From Sulfitobacter indolifex (GTDB lineage: Bacteria > Pseudomonadota > Alphaproteobacteria > Rhodobacterales > Rhodobacteraceae), in NCBI RefSeq assembly GCF_022788655.1, contig NZ_CP084951.1:1488001-1552000 (forward strand): a stretch of DNA of 64,000 bases, read 5' to 3'. Below are positions 23,696-34,123 of the stretch, piece after piece (the first letter of the stretch is position 1; each line of letters opens with the position of its first letter). The notes beneath the pieces were generated by a model. That model saw only the letters and a list, made by a program, of their open reading frames with translations, was not told the origin of the DNA and did no database searches. Made by a program: the position numbers and the translations under genes.

Positions 23696-26143
23696 ATGGT
23701 GCAATTGCCCCAAAAGGCCCGCGCGGTCATCATCGGCGGGGGCGTCATTGGTTGCTCGGTCGCTTACCACCTCACGAAGCTCGGCTGGACCGATGTCGTT
23801 CTGTTGGAACGCAAGCAGCTGACCTCAGGCACCACATGGCATGCGGCAGGATTGATAGCACAGCTTCGCGCGACGCAGAATATGACGCGTTTGGCAAAGT
23901 ATTCCCAAGAACTCTACGGCGCGCTGGAGGCAGAGACCGGTGTCGCCACGGGGTTCAAACGCGTCGGTTCGATCACGGCGGCCCTGACTGAGGAACGCAA
24001 AGAAGAGATCCTGCGCCAAGCGGCCATGGCCCGGGCCTTTGGCGTAGAGGTTGAGGAAATCACCCCGCAAGAGGTGCGTGAGAAATACCCGCACGTCGAG
24101 ACCCAAGGCATGACCGGTGCCGTCTATTTGCCCAAAGACGGGCAGGGCGATCCGGCCAATATCGCCCTAGCGCTGGCCAGAGGTGCGCGGGCGCGCGGGG
24201 CTATCGTAGCCGAGCGGGTGAAGGCCACTGGGGTCGCCCGTGAGAGGCGGCGCATTGCTACGGTAGATTGGGCCGGTGAAGACGGCAGCACGGGGCGGAT
24301 AGAGACAGAGCACGTCATTAACTGCGCGGGCATGTGGGGGCGTGAGGTGGGCAGAATGCTGGGCAGCAATGTGCCACTGCAAGCCTGCGAGCATTTCTAT
24401 ATCGTCACCGAAGCCATACCCGGCCTGCGCGAACTGCCAGTGCTGCGGATCCCCGATGAATTTGCCTATTACAAAGAGGATGCGGGCAAAATCCTGCTCG
24501 GCGCTTTCGAACCTGTGGCCAAACCTTGGGCGCTGGAGGGTATTCCAGAGAGCTTTGAATTCGATCAACTGCCCGAGGATTTCGACCATTTCGAGCCGAT
24601 CCTTGAGATGGCTGTCAAACGACTACCTTTGCTGGCTGACGCGGGGATACACACTTTCTTTAATGGTCCGGAAAGCTTTACCCCCGATGATGCCTATCAC
24701 CTGGGCCAAACCCCTGAGATGGATAATGTCTGGGTCGCCGCTGGATTTAACTCTATCGGTATTCAATCGGCGGGCGGTGCGGGTATGGCGCTGGCGCAAT
24801 GGATGGAGGACGGGGAGAAACCCTTTGACTTGGGTGATGTAGATATCGCGCGGATGCAGCCCTTTCAGGGCAACAAAACATATCTTGCCAAACGGGCGAC
24901 CGAGACGCTGGGGCTGCTTTACGCCGATCACTTTCCCTATCGCCAGAAGGCCACCGCCCGGGGCATTCGGCGCAGCCCGATCCATGCGCATCTGCTGGAG
25001 CATGGTGCGGTGATGGGCGAATTTGCGGGCTGGGAGCGGGCCAATTGGTTCGCTGATGAGGGGCAGAAGCGGGAATACGACTATTCTTGGGGCCGCCAGA
25101 ACTGGTTTGTAAATCAGGCCGCAGAACACGCTGCCATTCGAGAAGGCGTAGGGCTGTATGATATGTCGTCCTTCGGCAAGATCCGGGTCGAGGGGCCGGA
25201 GGCCGAAGCCTTCTTGAACCATGTCTGCGGCGCACAGATGGCGGTGCCAGTGGGAAAGATCGTCTATACGCAATTCCTCAACCCTCGCGGCGGGATTGAA
25301 GCGGATATCACCGTGACCCGGTTGAGTGAAACCGCCTATCTGGTCGTTACCCCCGCAGCGACGCGTCTGGCCGATGAAACGTGGCTGCGCCGCCATGCGG
25401 GCGAGCGTCGGGTGGTGATTACCGATGTAACCGCGGGCGAGGCGGTGCTGGCGGTTATGGGTCCAAACGCGCGGCGGCTGTTGCAGGCAATTTCGCCGAA
25501 TGATTTCTCTAACGTGGTGCACCCCTTTGGTATGGCGCGCGAAATTGAGATTGGGATGGGTCTCGCTCGGGCGCACAGGGTTTCATACGTGGGCGAGCTT
25601 GGATGGGAAATCTACGTCAGCACCGAAATGGCGGCGCATGTGTTTGAGGTTTTGATGGAAGCAGGCGCGGCGTTCGGGCTGAAACTCTGCGGGCTGCACG
25701 CGATGGACAGTTGCCGGATTGAAAAGGGCTTTCGTCACTTTGGCCATGACATCACCTGCGAGGATCATGTGCTAGAGGCTGGGTTGGGCTTTGCTGTTAA
25801 GACCGATAAGCCTGATTTCATTGGTCGCGATGCGGTGCTGCGCAAAAAAGAGGAGGGGCTGAAACTGCGGATGCTGCAATTCCGCTTAAATGACCCTGAA
25901 CCGTTGCTTTACCATGCCGAGCCGATCCTGCGCGATGGTCGTATCGCGGGCTATCTCAGCTCGGGCAACTATGGGCACCATCTGGGGGGGGCGATTGGCC
26001 TTGGCTATGTGCCCTGCGCCGGGCAAAGCGTGGCTGATCTACTCGGCTCGACGTATGAGATCGACATCGCGGGCCGCCGCGTCAGGGCCGAGGCGAGCGT
26101 GAAACCAATGTATGATCCCGGCGGGGTCCGCAGCAAAGTGTAG
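23696..26143 (+). CDS. Dimethylglycine dehydrogenase-like FAD-GcvT oxidoreductase (second copy)
   Basis: An 815-residue paralogue of the preceding gene. Its FAD site is VIIGGGVIGCSVAYHLTKLG, with SGTTWHAAGLIAQLR (H49) close to the standard DMGDH sequence. Domains follow the same order: DAO (1 to about 370), linker, GcvT (about 425-715, with YVGELGWEIYVS) and GcvT C-terminal (to 815). It may act on the product of the first copy, or the two may form one complex; both are inference. Electrons would pass to an ETF or quinone. The ATG at 23696 follows AGGAGGTCTAAG. Confidence 0.88.
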   Translation: MVQLPQKARAVIIGGGVIGCSVAYHLTKLGWTDVVLLERKQLTSGTTWHAAGLIAQLRATQNMTRLAKYSQELYGALEAETGVATGFKRVGSITAALTEERKEEILRQAAMARAFGVEVEEITPQEVREKYPHVETQGMTGAVYLPKDGQGDPANIALALARGARARGAIVAERVKATGVARERRRIATVDWAGEDGSTGRIETEHVINCAGMWGREVGRMLGSNVPLQACEHFYIVTEAIPGLRELPVLRIPDEFAYYKEDAGKILLGAFEPVAKPWALEGIPESFEFDQLPEDFDHFEPILEMAVKRLPLLADAGIHTFFNGPESFTPDDAYHLGQTPEMDNVWVAAGFNSIGIQSAGGAGMALAQWMEDGEKPFDLGDVDIARMQPFQGNKTYLAKRATETLGLLYADHFPYRQKATARGIRRSPIHAHLLEHGAVMGEFAGWERANWFADEGQKREYDYSWGRQNWFVNQAAEHAAIREGVGLYDMSSFGKIRVEGPEAEAFLNHVCGAQMAVPVGKIVYTQFLNPRGGIEADITVTRLSETAYLVVTPAATRLADETWLRRHAGERRVVITDVTAGEAVLAVMGPNARRLLQAISPNDFSNVVHPFGMAREIEIGMGLARAHRVSYVGELGWEIYVSTEMAAHVFEVLMEAGAAFGLKLCGLHAMDSCRIEKGFRHFGHDITCEDHVLEAGLGFAVKTDKPDFIGRDAVLRKKEEGLKLRMLQFRLNDPEPLLYHAEPILRDGRIAGYLSSGNYGHHLGGAIGLGYVPCAGQSVADLLGSTYEIDIAGRRVRAEASVKPMYDPGGVRSKV

Positions 26144-26199
26144 GGTCGACCACCTATTCTTAAGAAAAGCGCGCACCCAACCCGTTGATCCAGTCTCAT

Positions 26200-26213
26200 T
26201 TGATTTAGATCAA
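26200..26213 (+). promoter_or_regulatory. FnrL-type box before ccoN
   Basis: A perfect TTGAT-TTAG-ATCAA site, 55 bases before the ccoN start. It matches the FNR/FnrL consensus and its position suggests activation when oxygen is low. Confidence 0.85.
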
Positions 26214-26268
26214 AGCAGCACTTTGAGCCTCATGCGATCCGTCTCCCAAAGATGAAGGGATTCGAGAT

Positions 26269-27879
26269 ATGTTCGATACGCTCAAGTTGATCGTGCTTGC
26301 GCTCATTGTGTTATTGGCGGCACTGGGCGCGGATTGGGCGCGCGATCCGGCTTATATGGTCCATGCCCTACTGATCATGTTCGTGGCGGCGGGGTTGTTT
26401 TTCTGGCAGCTACGCCAAGTGCCGGTCGAGGACCGTCAGCCGGTGATTTCAACGCGGCCGGAGGGCTATATGGATGGCCCCATCCGCTATGGTGTTATCG
26501 CCACGGCGTTCTGGGGTGTCGTTGGGTTTCTCGTTGGCACCTTCATCGCCTTTCAACTCGCCTTTCCCGCGCTGAACATCGAATGGGCCCAGCCCTATGC
26601 CAATTTCGGCCGCCTGCGCCCGCTGCATACCAGCGCGGTGATTTTCGCCTTTGGCGGCAATGCGCTAATCGCCACGTCCTTCTACATTGTGCAGCGCACC
26701 TCTTCGGCGCGGCTTTGGGGCGGGAACGCGGCTTGGTTCGTCTTTTGGGGATACCAGCTGTTCATCGTTCTGGCCGCCACGGGCTATCTGCTGGGGGCCA
26801 CGCAATCGAAAGAATATGCCGAGCCGGAATGGTACGTCGACATCTGGCTGACCATCGTTTGGCTGACCTACCTCGCCGTGTTCTTCGGCACGATCCTGAA
26901 GCGGCGTGAGCGGCATATCTATGTGGCGAACTGGTTTTTCTTGGCCTTCATCATCACCGTGGCGATGCTGCATGTGGTCAATAATCTGGCCATCCCCGTG
27001 TCGATCTGGGGTTCTAAATCGGTGCAGGTCTTTGCGGGCGTGCAGGATGCCATGACCCAGTGGTGGTACGGCCATAACGCCGTGGGGTTTTTCCTCACCG
27101 CCGGTTTTTTGGGGATGATGTATTACTTCGTGCCGAAACAAGCGGGCCGCCCAGTCTATAGCTACAAACTGTCGATCATTCACTTCTGGGCGCTGATCTT
27201 TCTCTATATCTGGGCCGGGCCGCACCATTTGCATTACACTGCGCTGCCCGATTGGGCCGCAACGCTGGGCATGGTGTTTTCGATCATCCTGTGGATGCCC
27301 AGCTGGGGCGGTATGATCAACGGTCTGATGACCCTTGAAGGCGCGTGGGACAAGATCCGCACCGATCCGATCATCCGCATGTTTGTGGCCTCACTCGCCT
27401 TCTACGGCATGTCGACCTTTGAGGGGCCGATGATGTCGATCCGGGCGGTGAACTCGCTGAGCCATTACACAGACTGGACCATTGGCCATGTGCATTCCGG
27501 TGCGCTTGGCTGGAACGGGCTGATTACCTTCGGCGCGCTCTACTTCCTGACACCCCGGCTCTGGGGGCGGGCGCAGATGCATTCGCTTGCGGCGATCAAC
27601 CTGCACTTCTGGCTCGCGACTGTGGGCATCGTGCTCTACGCGGCGTCGATGTGGGTGTCGGGCATCATGGAAGGTCTGATGTGGCGCGAGGTCGATGCCA
27701 ACGGCTTTTTGGTCAACAGCTTTGCCGACACCGTCGAAGCTAAATACTTGATGTATGTGGTCCGTGGTCTGGGCGGGGTTCTCTACCTCGCTGGCGGTGT
27801 CGTGATGGTCTGGAACATGTGGATGACCATCCGCGCCCCCGAAGCCCGCCCCATTACCGTCGCCCTGCCAGCGGAGTAA
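26269..27879 (+). CDS. ccoN: cbb3-type cytochrome c oxidase subunit I
   Basis: A 536-residue membrane protein with about 14 hydrophobic segments. It is the catalytic heme-copper subunit that reduces oxygen with high affinity and pumps protons. Visible landmarks are [20 protein letters not shown] early on, [34 protein letters not shown] with the copper/heme histidines, and [14 protein letters not shown]. It heads ccoNOQP and has an FnrL box upstream. Length and motifs are normal. Confidence 0.97.
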   Translation: MFDTLKLIVLALIVLLAALGADWARDPAYMVHALLIMFVAAGLFFWQLRQVPVEDRQPVISTRPEGYMDGPIRYGVIATAFWGVVGFLVGTFIAFQLAFPALNIEWAQPYANFGRLRPLHTSAVIFAFGGNALIATSFYIVQRTSSARLWGGNAAWFVFWGYQLFIVLAATGYLLGATQSKEYAEPEWYVDIWLTIVWLTYLAVFFGTILKRRERHIYVANWFFLAFIITVAMLHVVNNLAIPVSIWGSKSVQVFAGVQDAMTQWWYGHNAVGFFLTAGFLGMMYYFVPKQAGRPVYSYKLSIIHFWALIFLYIWAGPHHLHYTALPDWAATLGMVFSIILWMPSWGGMINGLMTLEGAWDKIRTDPIIRMFVASLAFYGMSTFEGPMMSIRAVNSLSHYTDWTIGHVHSGALGWNGLITFGALYFLTPRLWGRAQMHSLAAINLHFWLATVGIVLYAASMWVSGIMEGLMWREVDANGFLVNSFADTVEAKYLMYVVRGLGGVLYLAGGVVMVWNMWMTIRAPEARPITVALPAE

Positions 27880-27884
27880 GATCA

Positions 27885-28721
27885 ATGGCCAAGAACCCCC
27901 ACAGCCCGAACTATGACCCAGCCGACGATCCCAAGGTCGTGACCGCACGCGAAGGGATGCAGACGGGCGAAATCCCGAACGAGCTGCCGCCTGAGACGCA
28001 AACGATCACCTTTCACCAGCGGTTTGAGCGTAACGCGACCTTGCTGCTCATCGCCTCGCTTGGTTTTGTCAGCATCGGCGGGATCGTCGAAATCGCGCCG
28101 CTCTTTTGGCTGGAGAACACCATCGAAAAGGTCGAAGGGATGCGCCCCTATTCACCGCTGGAACTGGCGGGGCGCGAAATCTATGTGCGCGAAGGGTGCT
28201 ATGTCTGTCACAGCCAGATGATCCGCCCGATGCGCGACGAGACAGAGCGCTATGGCCATTACAGCCTTGCCGCTGAATCGATGTATGACCACCCGTTTCA
28301 ATGGGGCTCCAAACGCACGGGCCCGGATTTGGCGCGGGTCGGGGGGCGTTATTCGGATGAGTGGCATGTCGATCACCTGATGGATCCGCAATCTGTCGTG
28401 CCGCAAAGCGTCATGCCGAAATATGCCTTCCTCATGGATGCCAAGCTGGAGGGGGATGATGTGACCGATTTGGTCGCGACGCACCGCATGGTCGGCGTGC
28501 CCTATAGCGATGAAATGATTGCCAGCGCCAGTGGGGATTTTCGCGCGCAGGTCGAACCCTTCGGTGATTACGACGGGCTGCTTGCACGCTACCCCGGCGC
28601 GCAGGTGCGCAACTTTGACGGCCAGCCCGGTGTCAGCGAGATGGACGCGCTGATCGCCTATTTGCAAATGCTCGGTACGCTGGTCGATTTCTCGACCTTC
28701 GTGCCCGACGCCAACCGCTAA
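27885..28721 (+). CDS. ccoO: cbb3-type cytochrome c oxidase subunit II
   Basis: A 278-residue membrane-anchored mono-heme cytochrome c. The anchor is at about 50-75, and the heme site is CYVCH at residues 105-109, in [17 protein letters not shown]. An MPKYAFL segment probably supplies the axial methionine. It passes electrons from CcoP to CcoN. It starts 5 bases after the ccoN stop. Confidence 0.96.
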   Translation: MAKNPHSPNYDPADDPKVVTAREGMQTGEIPNELPPETQTITFHQRFERNATLLLIASLGFVSIGGIVEIAPLFWLENTIEKVEGMRPYSPLELAGREIYVREGCYVCHSQMIRPMRDETERYGHYSLAAESMYDHPFQWGSKRTGPDLARVGGRYSDEWHVDHLMDPQSVVPQSVMPKYAFLMDAKLEGDDVTDLVATHRMVGVPYSDEMIASASGDFRAQVEPFGDYDGLLARYPGAQVRNFDGQPGVSEMDALIAYLQMLGTLVDFSTFVPDANR

Positions 28722-28731
28722 GGAGCCTGCC

Positions 28732-28950
28732 ATGGACACCTATTCTTTCCTGCGTGAACTGGCCGATAGCTGGGCGCTGCTGATCCTGACGCTGATCTTT
28801 CTGGGAGTCATCGGCTGGGCCTACCGTCCGGGGTCGCGCGCCCTGCATGACGACGCGGCAGATGTGCCTTTTCGGGACGAAGACCCCGAACAATCTCGCC
28901 CCGAACAATCCCGCAATGACCATGCCCGCCAAGACGGAGCTTGCAAATGA
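28732..28950 (+). CDS. ccoQ: cbb3-type oxidase subunit CcoQ
   Basis: A 72-residue protein with one membrane segment at about 13-30 (WALLILTLIFLGVIGWAYRP) and a polar, acidic tail rich in D, E, Q and R. CcoQ proteins stabilise the assembled oxidase. Its stop overlaps the ccoP start by ATGA. Confidence 0.92.
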   Translation: MDTYSFLRELADSWALLILTLIFLGVIGWAYRPGSRALHDDAADVPFRDEDPEQSRPEQSRNDHARQDGACK

Positions 28951-29852
28951 CCGACAATCGCAAGATCGACCCCGAAACCGGGACCGAGACCACCGGGCAC
29001 AGTTGGGATGGTATCGAAGAGCTTAACACCCCCTTGCCGCGCTGGTGGCTTTGGACCTTTTACGCGACGATCGTTTGGGGCGTGATATATACGATCCTGT
29101 ACCCGGCATGGCCAATGGTTTCGGGCGCGACGGCGGGGCTGTTGGGCTATTCCACGCGCGCGGAGGTCGCCGCCGAGATCAAGCGCGTTGACCTGTCGAA
29201 TGCTGATCTGACCGAGAGCCTCGTGAATGTCGATTTGGGCGTATTGAAGGACAATGAGGAGTTGCACCGCTTCGCCGTTCAGGCTGGTCGTTCAGTTTTC
29301 GCCGCTAACTGCTCGCAATGTCACGGCTCAGGGGCAGGGGGTGTGGTGGCTTCGGGCTATCCCAACCTCTTGGACGACGACTGGCTCTGGGGCGGCACGA
29401 TGGAGGATATCGCCTATACCGTGCGCCACGGCATCCGGAATGAGGATGACAACGACGCGCATTTCTCAGAGATGCCGCCCTTCGACTGGATGGAAACCGC
29501 GGAACTGGACGCCACCGTTCATTTTGTGCGCAGCTTGTCGGGACTTGAATATGACGCGGCAGCGGCACTGGCAGGAGCGGAAGTTTTTGCCGATAATTGC
29601 AGCGCGTGCCACGGCGAGAAAGGTTTAGGCGACCGTGAGATCGGTGCCCCCAACCTTGCTGATGCGATCTGGCTGCGGGGCGGCAGCCATGACGCGATCC
29701 TACGCCAACTCAAAGCGCCGCGTATGGGGGTGATGCCGCCGTGGCAGGCGCGTTTAGGCGAAGCCGAAGTGCGCGCCGTGACCGCTTATGTCCACGGTTT
29801 GGGCGGCGGTGAGGCTGCTGTCGGTGACCCCGAAGATATGCCCGCAGACTGA
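28947..29852 (+). CDS. ccoP: cbb3-type cytochrome c oxidase subunit III
   Basis: A 301-residue di-heme cytochrome c with an N-terminal anchor (about 33-55). The two heme sites are CSQCH at 122-126 and CSACH at 218-222. MPPFDW and MPPWQARLGE supply likely axial methionines. It receives electrons from soluble or membrane cytochrome c. The ATG at 28947 overlaps the ccoQ stop. Confidence 0.97.
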   Translation: MTDNRKIDPETGTETTGHSWDGIEELNTPLPRWWLWTFYATIVWGVIYTILYPAWPMVSGATAGLLGYSTRAEVAAEIKRVDLSNADLTESLVNVDLGVLKDNEELHRFAVQAGRSVFAANCSQCHGSGAGGVVASGYPNLLDDDWLWGGTMEDIAYTVRHGIRNEDDNDAHFSEMPPFDWMETAELDATVHFVRSLSGLEYDAAAALAGAEVFADNCSACHGEKGLGDREIGAPNLADAIWLRGGSHDAILRQLKAPRMGVMPPWQARLGEAEVRAVTAYVHGLGGGEAAVGDPEDMPAD

Positions 29853-29877
29853 GCCGGTTCAAAAGAGGATCCGCAGT

Positions 29878-29891
29878 TTGATGCAGATCAA
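29878..29891 (+). promoter_or_regulatory. FnrL-type box before ccoG
   Basis: A perfect TTGAT-GCAG-ATCAA site, 56 bases before the ccoG start. The distance is nearly the same as at ccoN and usp, so ccoGHIS has its own oxygen-controlled promoter. Confidence 0.85.
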
Positions 29892-29947
29892 AGCGGCCTG
29901 CGTCCCAAGGGTGTAGGCCGCAAGACGTAACCCGGAGCCAACCGCCC

Positions 29948-31555
29948 ATGTCAAACGCCGCCCCCCCGCTTTTCGCCGCGCGTGAGCCGATTTTCCCCCG
30001 TCGGGTCAGCGGTTTCTTTCGGCAGTTGAAATGGGTCATCCTGATCCTGACGCTGGGGGTCTATTATATCACCCCTTGGATACGCTGGGACCGCGGCCCG
30101 AACCTGCCAGACCAAGCCGTTCTAGTCGATCTTGCGGGTCGGCGTTTCCATTTCTTCTGGATCGAGATTTGGCCCCATGAATTCTATTTCGTGGCCGGTC
30201 TGTTGATCATGGCAGGGCTTGGGCTGTTTCTGTTCACCTCCGCTCTGGGCCGAGTTTGGTGTGGTTACGCCTGCCCACAAACCGTCTGGTCAGACCTCTT
30301 CATGACCGTCGAGCGCTGGATCGAGGGCGACCGCAACGCGCGCATCCGTCTGCACAATGCCCCGTGGAGCTTGCGCAAGGCGCAGCTGCGGCTGACCAAA
30401 TGTGCGGTCTGGCTGGTTATTGCGGTGGCAACGGGCGGCGCTTGGGTCTTTTACTTTGCTGATGCGCCCAGCTTGGCGCGTGACCTCGTGACCCTGCAGG
30501 CGGCACCCGTGGCCTATGCCACCATCGCAGTTCTCACGGCGACAACTTTCATTTTTGGCGGTTTCATGCGCGAGCAGGTCTGCATCTACATGTGCCCTTG
30601 GCCGCGCATCCAAGGCGCGATGATGGATCCCGGTACGCTCACCGTAGGCTATCGCAAATGGCGGGGGGAACCGCGGGGTAAGGGTGGGGTGAAACGTCAG
30701 CAAGCAGCGGCCGAGGCGATTGGCAGCGGCGATGCCGTGGCGCGCTATGGCGCGGCGCTGGATAAGAACTCCGCCGGAGGCCGCCAGTCGCGCAGTGGCG
30801 AGGTGTTGGGCGATTGTATTGACTGCAACGCCTGCGTCGCGGTCTGCCCCATGGGCATCGACATCCGCGAGGGCCAGCAGATGGAGTGTATTACCTGCGC
30901 TCTGTGCATTGATGCCTGCGATGATGTGATGGCCAAGATCGGACGTCCACGGGGGCTGATTGACTACCTCGCGCTGGATGATGAGCCACCGACCGCACCC
31001 CGGCAAAGCGCCGCCGTTGCGGGATTGGCCGAAAGCCCCGCGGGGGATGTTGCCGGGGCCACGCAGTCCCCGTGGCAGCCCAAACCGCTCTGGCAGCACA
31101 TCTTTCGCCCCAGAACGATCTTTTACACCACGGCTTGGGCCGCCATCGGGGTGGCGCTTGTGGTTGCGCTATTCATCCGGCCCGAGATCGACATGACCAT
31201 CGCCCCGGTTCGCAACCCAACGTTTGTGACCCTGTCCGACGGATCAATCCGCAACGCCTATGACATCCGACTGCGGAATAAACATGGCGAGGCGCGGGAT
31301 TTCCGATTGTCGCAGGTGGGCGATACCGGTCTGCAACTGGTCCTTGAGGCCGCGTTGGATACGGTGGTCAAAGTGCCCGCTGATACCAGCCGTCTACAAC
31401 GTGTTTATGTGATCGCCCCCCCGCAAACCCGCGCCGCCGGGCAGTCGCGCAGTGATCTGCGCCTCTGGGTTGAAGACATCACGTCGGGCGAGCGGGCGTA
31501 CGGAAATACCATTTTCAATGGAAAGGAAGGTCTCGATGAACACAGTGCAGACTGA
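29948..31555 (+). CDS. ccoG: cbb3 oxidase assembly ferredoxin-like protein
   Basis: A 535-residue membrane protein (FixG/RdxA family). It has five or so membrane segments, a GRVWCGYACPQTVW segment typical of NapH/FixG proteins, and two 4Fe-4S motifs at about 295-325 (CIDCNACVAVCP and CITCALCIDACD). The C-terminal ~110 residues are an Ig-like periplasmic domain. It is thought to reduce Cu(II) to Cu(I) for oxidase assembly. It heads ccoGHIS. Confidence 0.95.
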   Translation: MSNAAPPLFAAREPIFPRRVSGFFRQLKWVILILTLGVYYITPWIRWDRGPNLPDQAVLVDLAGRRFHFFWIEIWPHEFYFVAGLLIMAGLGLFLFTSALGRVWCGYACPQTVWSDLFMTVERWIEGDRNARIRLHNAPWSLRKAQLRLTKCAVWLVIAVATGGAWVFYFADAPSLARDLVTLQAAPVAYATIAVLTATTFIFGGFMREQVCIYMCPWPRIQGAMMDPGTLTVGYRKWRGEPRGKGGVKRQQAAAEAIGSGDAVARYGAALDKNSAGGRQSRSGEVLGDCIDCNACVAVCPMGIDIREGQQMECITCALCIDACDDVMAKIGRPRGLIDYLALDDEPPTAPRQSAAVAGLAESPAGDVAGATQSPWQPKPLWQHIFRPRTIFYTTAWAAIGVALVVALFIRPEIDMTIAPVRNPTFVTLSDGSIRNAYDIRLRNKHGEARDFRLSQVGDTGLQLVLEAALDTVVKVPADTSRLQRVYVIAPPQTRAAGQSRSDLRLWVEDITSGERAYGNTIFNGKEGLDEHSAD

Positions 31556-32006
31556 ACGACCGCTTACCGGATGGCACGTCTTGGCGATGTTCGTGGGCGG
31601 TTTCACAATCATCATTTCGGTGAACATTGCTCTGGCGGTCAGCGCGGTGAAGACCTTTCCGGGCAAGGAAACAGACTCCAGCTATGTCGCCTCGCAGAAT
31701 TTTGACACGGACCGCGCAGCACAGGAGGCATTGGGTTGGGCCGTCCAGACGGATTTGACTGAGGCAGCCCTGCGGTTGGCGGTGCAGAATGCGGGGGGCG
31801 CTGTGGTAAAGCCCGAGATCGTCACGGCGACATTGGGGCGCGCGACGACTGTCGCCGATGATATAACGCCTGAGTTCAAATGGGATGGCCGGGCGTGGAC
31901 TGCTCTGGTGACTGCCGGGCCGGGGAACTGGAATTTGCGGATCGAGATGCGCGCCGCTGATGGAACACTCTTTCGCCGCCGTATCCCTCTGAGAGTTGTG
32001 CGATGA
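31536..32006 (+). CDS. ccoH: cbb3 oxidase assembly protein CcoH/FixH
   Basis: A 156-residue protein with one membrane segment at about 13-38 (GWHVLAMFVGGFTIIISVNIAL) and a periplasmic beta-rich domain. It matches FixH/CcoH, required for maturation of the oxidase. The ATG at 31536 follows GGAAGG and overlaps the end of ccoG by 20 bases; its stop overlaps ccoI by ATGA. Confidence 0.92.
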   Translation: MNTVQTERPLTGWHVLAMFVGGFTIIISVNIALAVSAVKTFPGKETDSSYVASQNFDTDRAAQEALGWAVQTDLTEAALRLAVQNAGGAVVKPEIVTATLGRATTVADDITPEFKWDGRAWTALVTAGPGNWNLRIEMRAADGTLFRRRIPLRVVR

Positions 32007-34123
32007 CCCTCGCCGCTTGTCCCGGCTGTGTTGCGGTGGCCCCCTCGGTCGAGGCTGCGGCGAACAAAGGATCGGGCGGCGCGGCCGCTCTTCATCTTGC
32101 CCTGCCGCAGATCCGGTGCGCGGCTTGTATTGCCGGGGTGGAAGGGATTTTGGCCAAATTGCCCTCGGTTCAGTCGGCACGGGTGAACCTTGGGGCCAAG
32201 CGGGTCCGCATTGTTTTAACGCAGGGGCATGATGCAGATGGAGCGCTGAAGGCGCTCAATGATGCGGGCTTTGAGGCGCATGAGTTGGACGCCACGGCCC
32301 TGCGCCCGGCGGGTGATGACACAGGCCGCCGCCTGCTGGCCCGGGCCGCTGTGGCAGGCTTTGCCATGATGAATGTGATGGCGGTATCTGTCGCGGTCTG
32401 GTCTGGGGCGGGCGATATCACGCGGGTGATGTTTCACTGGGTTTCTGCGGCTATCGCACTGCCCGCTTTGGCCTTCTCAGCGGTGCCCTTCTTTGCTTCG
32501 GCAGCCGTGGCGCTGCGGGCCGGGCGGATGAACATGGACGTGCCAATCGCGCTGGCGATTCTGCTGGCGGCGGCGACCTCACTTTATGAGACCTTCGCGG
32601 CAACCGGCGCGCATACGTGGTTCGACGCGGCGCTGTCGTTGACCTTTTTCCTATTGGTAGGTCGCTATCTTGAACACCGCGCAAGGGCCACGGCGCGTTC
32701 TGCAGCGGCAGAGCTGACGGCACTGGAATTGCCGCGCGCGACCCGTTTGACCCCGGTTGGCCGCGAAACCGTTGACGTGGCCACCTTGATGCCCGAAGAC
32801 CGCATCGCTTTGGCCGCAGGTGCCCGCGCGCCGGTGGATGGCATCGCGCTTGGTGCCGCGATGGTCGACCGATCGGCCCTGACAGGGGAGGCGGCGCCCA
32901 TCGTCTTGATGGCAGGCGACCCGGTCTGCGCGGGCGAGGTGATCCTCGGCTCTCCGCTTACCCTGCGCGTCGTGCGTCGGGCCGAAGACAGCACCCTGCG
33001 CCGTTTGGCGGCTTTGGTCGAAGTGGCCGAAACCGGCAAACACCGCTACAGCGGGATCGCGGATCGGGCCGCACGGCTTTATGCGCCGGTGGTGCACGGG
33101 CTGGCGGCTGCGGCATTTGTCGTTTGGTGGGGGCTGACGGGGGATCTGCATCACGCGATTGCGGTGGCGACGGCGACGCTTATCATCACCTGCCCCTGCG
33201 CATTGGCGCTGGCCATCCCGGCAGTGACAGCGGCGATGACGGGGCGGCTGTTCCGCGATGGAGTGTTGCTGAAGTCCCCGACTGCGCTGGAGCGATTGGC
33301 CGAAATCGACACGGTTTTGTTCGACAAGACGGGCACGCTGACGGAAGGTGTGGCGCGGCTGCCCGAACTTGATGCAACAGCGGCTTCGGTGGCGCTTGGC
33401 CTTGCACGGGCGTCGGACCACCCGGCTTCGCGTGCATTGGCCGCCGCACTTCACAATCACCTGCCCGCGGACTTGAGCGAGCTTCATGAGGTGCCGGGCG
33501 AGGGGGTCTGCGGCTTATGGAGCGGGGCGCAGGTGTGGCTGGGCAGGGGGCAGGACGGGCCAGAGCTTCACTTGCCCGACCGTTGCATTCCCTTGCCGCT
33601 TCTTGAAACCCCACGCCCGGGCGCCGCAGAAGTGGTCCAAGCGCTTCGGGGGAGGGGTCTGAATGTGGCTATGGTTACAGGCGACACAGAGGCGCGCGCT
33701 GCTGCACTGGCCGCGACGCTGGGGATTGATAGGGTTCATGCCGGTGTCCGGCCTGAGGACAAAGCCGATCTGGTGCGCCAGATGGCGAACCGCGGCAAGC
33801 TGGTGTTGATGGTGGGCGACGGGCTGAATGATACGGCTGCCCTTGCAGGGGCGCATGCCTCTCTCGCGCCGGCCACGGCACTTGATGCGGCGCGGGTTGC
33901 CTCTGATGGGGTGATGCTGGGCGGCGATCTCTGCGCTATCGATGAGACCTTGCGATTGGCCCGCCGGGCGCGCAGCCGCATTCGTCAGAACTTGGCTTTG
34001 GCTGCGGCCTATAACGCAGTGGCGATCCCCGTGGCCGTCATGGGCTATGCCACGCCGCTGATGGCGGCGGTGGTGATGTCGACCTCTTCCATCCTTGTGG
34101 TTCTGAATGCGGTGCGCCGATGA
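32003..34123 (+). CDS. ccoI: Copper-exporting P1B-type ATPase for cbb3 assembly
   Basis: A 706-residue P-type ATPase. An N-terminal metal-binding domain carries IRCAACIAG; the membrane metal motif CPC is at about residues 397-399 (ITCPCALALAIP), the phosphorylation motif DKTGTLTEG begins near 441, and the hinge is MVGDGLNDTAAL. It moves copper across the inner membrane for insertion into the oxidase rather than for bulk resistance. It also has an unusual extra CPGC near residues 6-9. It overlaps ccoH and ccoS by 4 bases each. Confidence 0.95.
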   Translation: MTLAACPGCVAVAPSVEAAANKGSGGAAALHLALPQIRCAACIAGVEGILAKLPSVQSARVNLGAKRVRIVLTQGHDADGALKALNDAGFEAHELDATALRPAGDDTGRRLLARAAVAGFAMMNVMAVSVAVWSGAGDITRVMFHWVSAAIALPALAFSAVPFFASAAVALRAGRMNMDVPIALAILLAAATSLYETFAATGAHTWFDAALSLTFFLLVGRYLEHRARATARSAAAELTALELPRATRLTPVGRETVDVATLMPEDRIALAAGARAPVDGIALGAAMVDRSALTGEAAPIVLMAGDPVCAGEVILGSPLTLRVVRRAEDSTLRRLAALVEVAETGKHRYSGIADRAARLYAPVVHGLAAAAFVVWWGLTGDLHHAIAVATATLIITCPCALALAIPAVTAAMTGRLFRDGVLLKSPTALERLAEIDTVLFDKTGTLTEGVARLPELDATAASVALGLARASDHPASRALAAALHNHLPADLSELHEVPGEGVCGLWSGAQVWLGRGQDGPELHLPDRCIPLPLLETPRPGAAEVVQALRGRGLNVAMVTGDTEARAAALAATLGIDRVHAGVRPEDKADLVRQMANRGKLVLMVGDGLNDTAALAGAHASLAPATALDAARVASDGVMLGGDLCAIDETLRLARRARSRIRQNLALAAAYNAVAIPVAVMGYATPLMAAVVMSTSSILVVLNAVRR

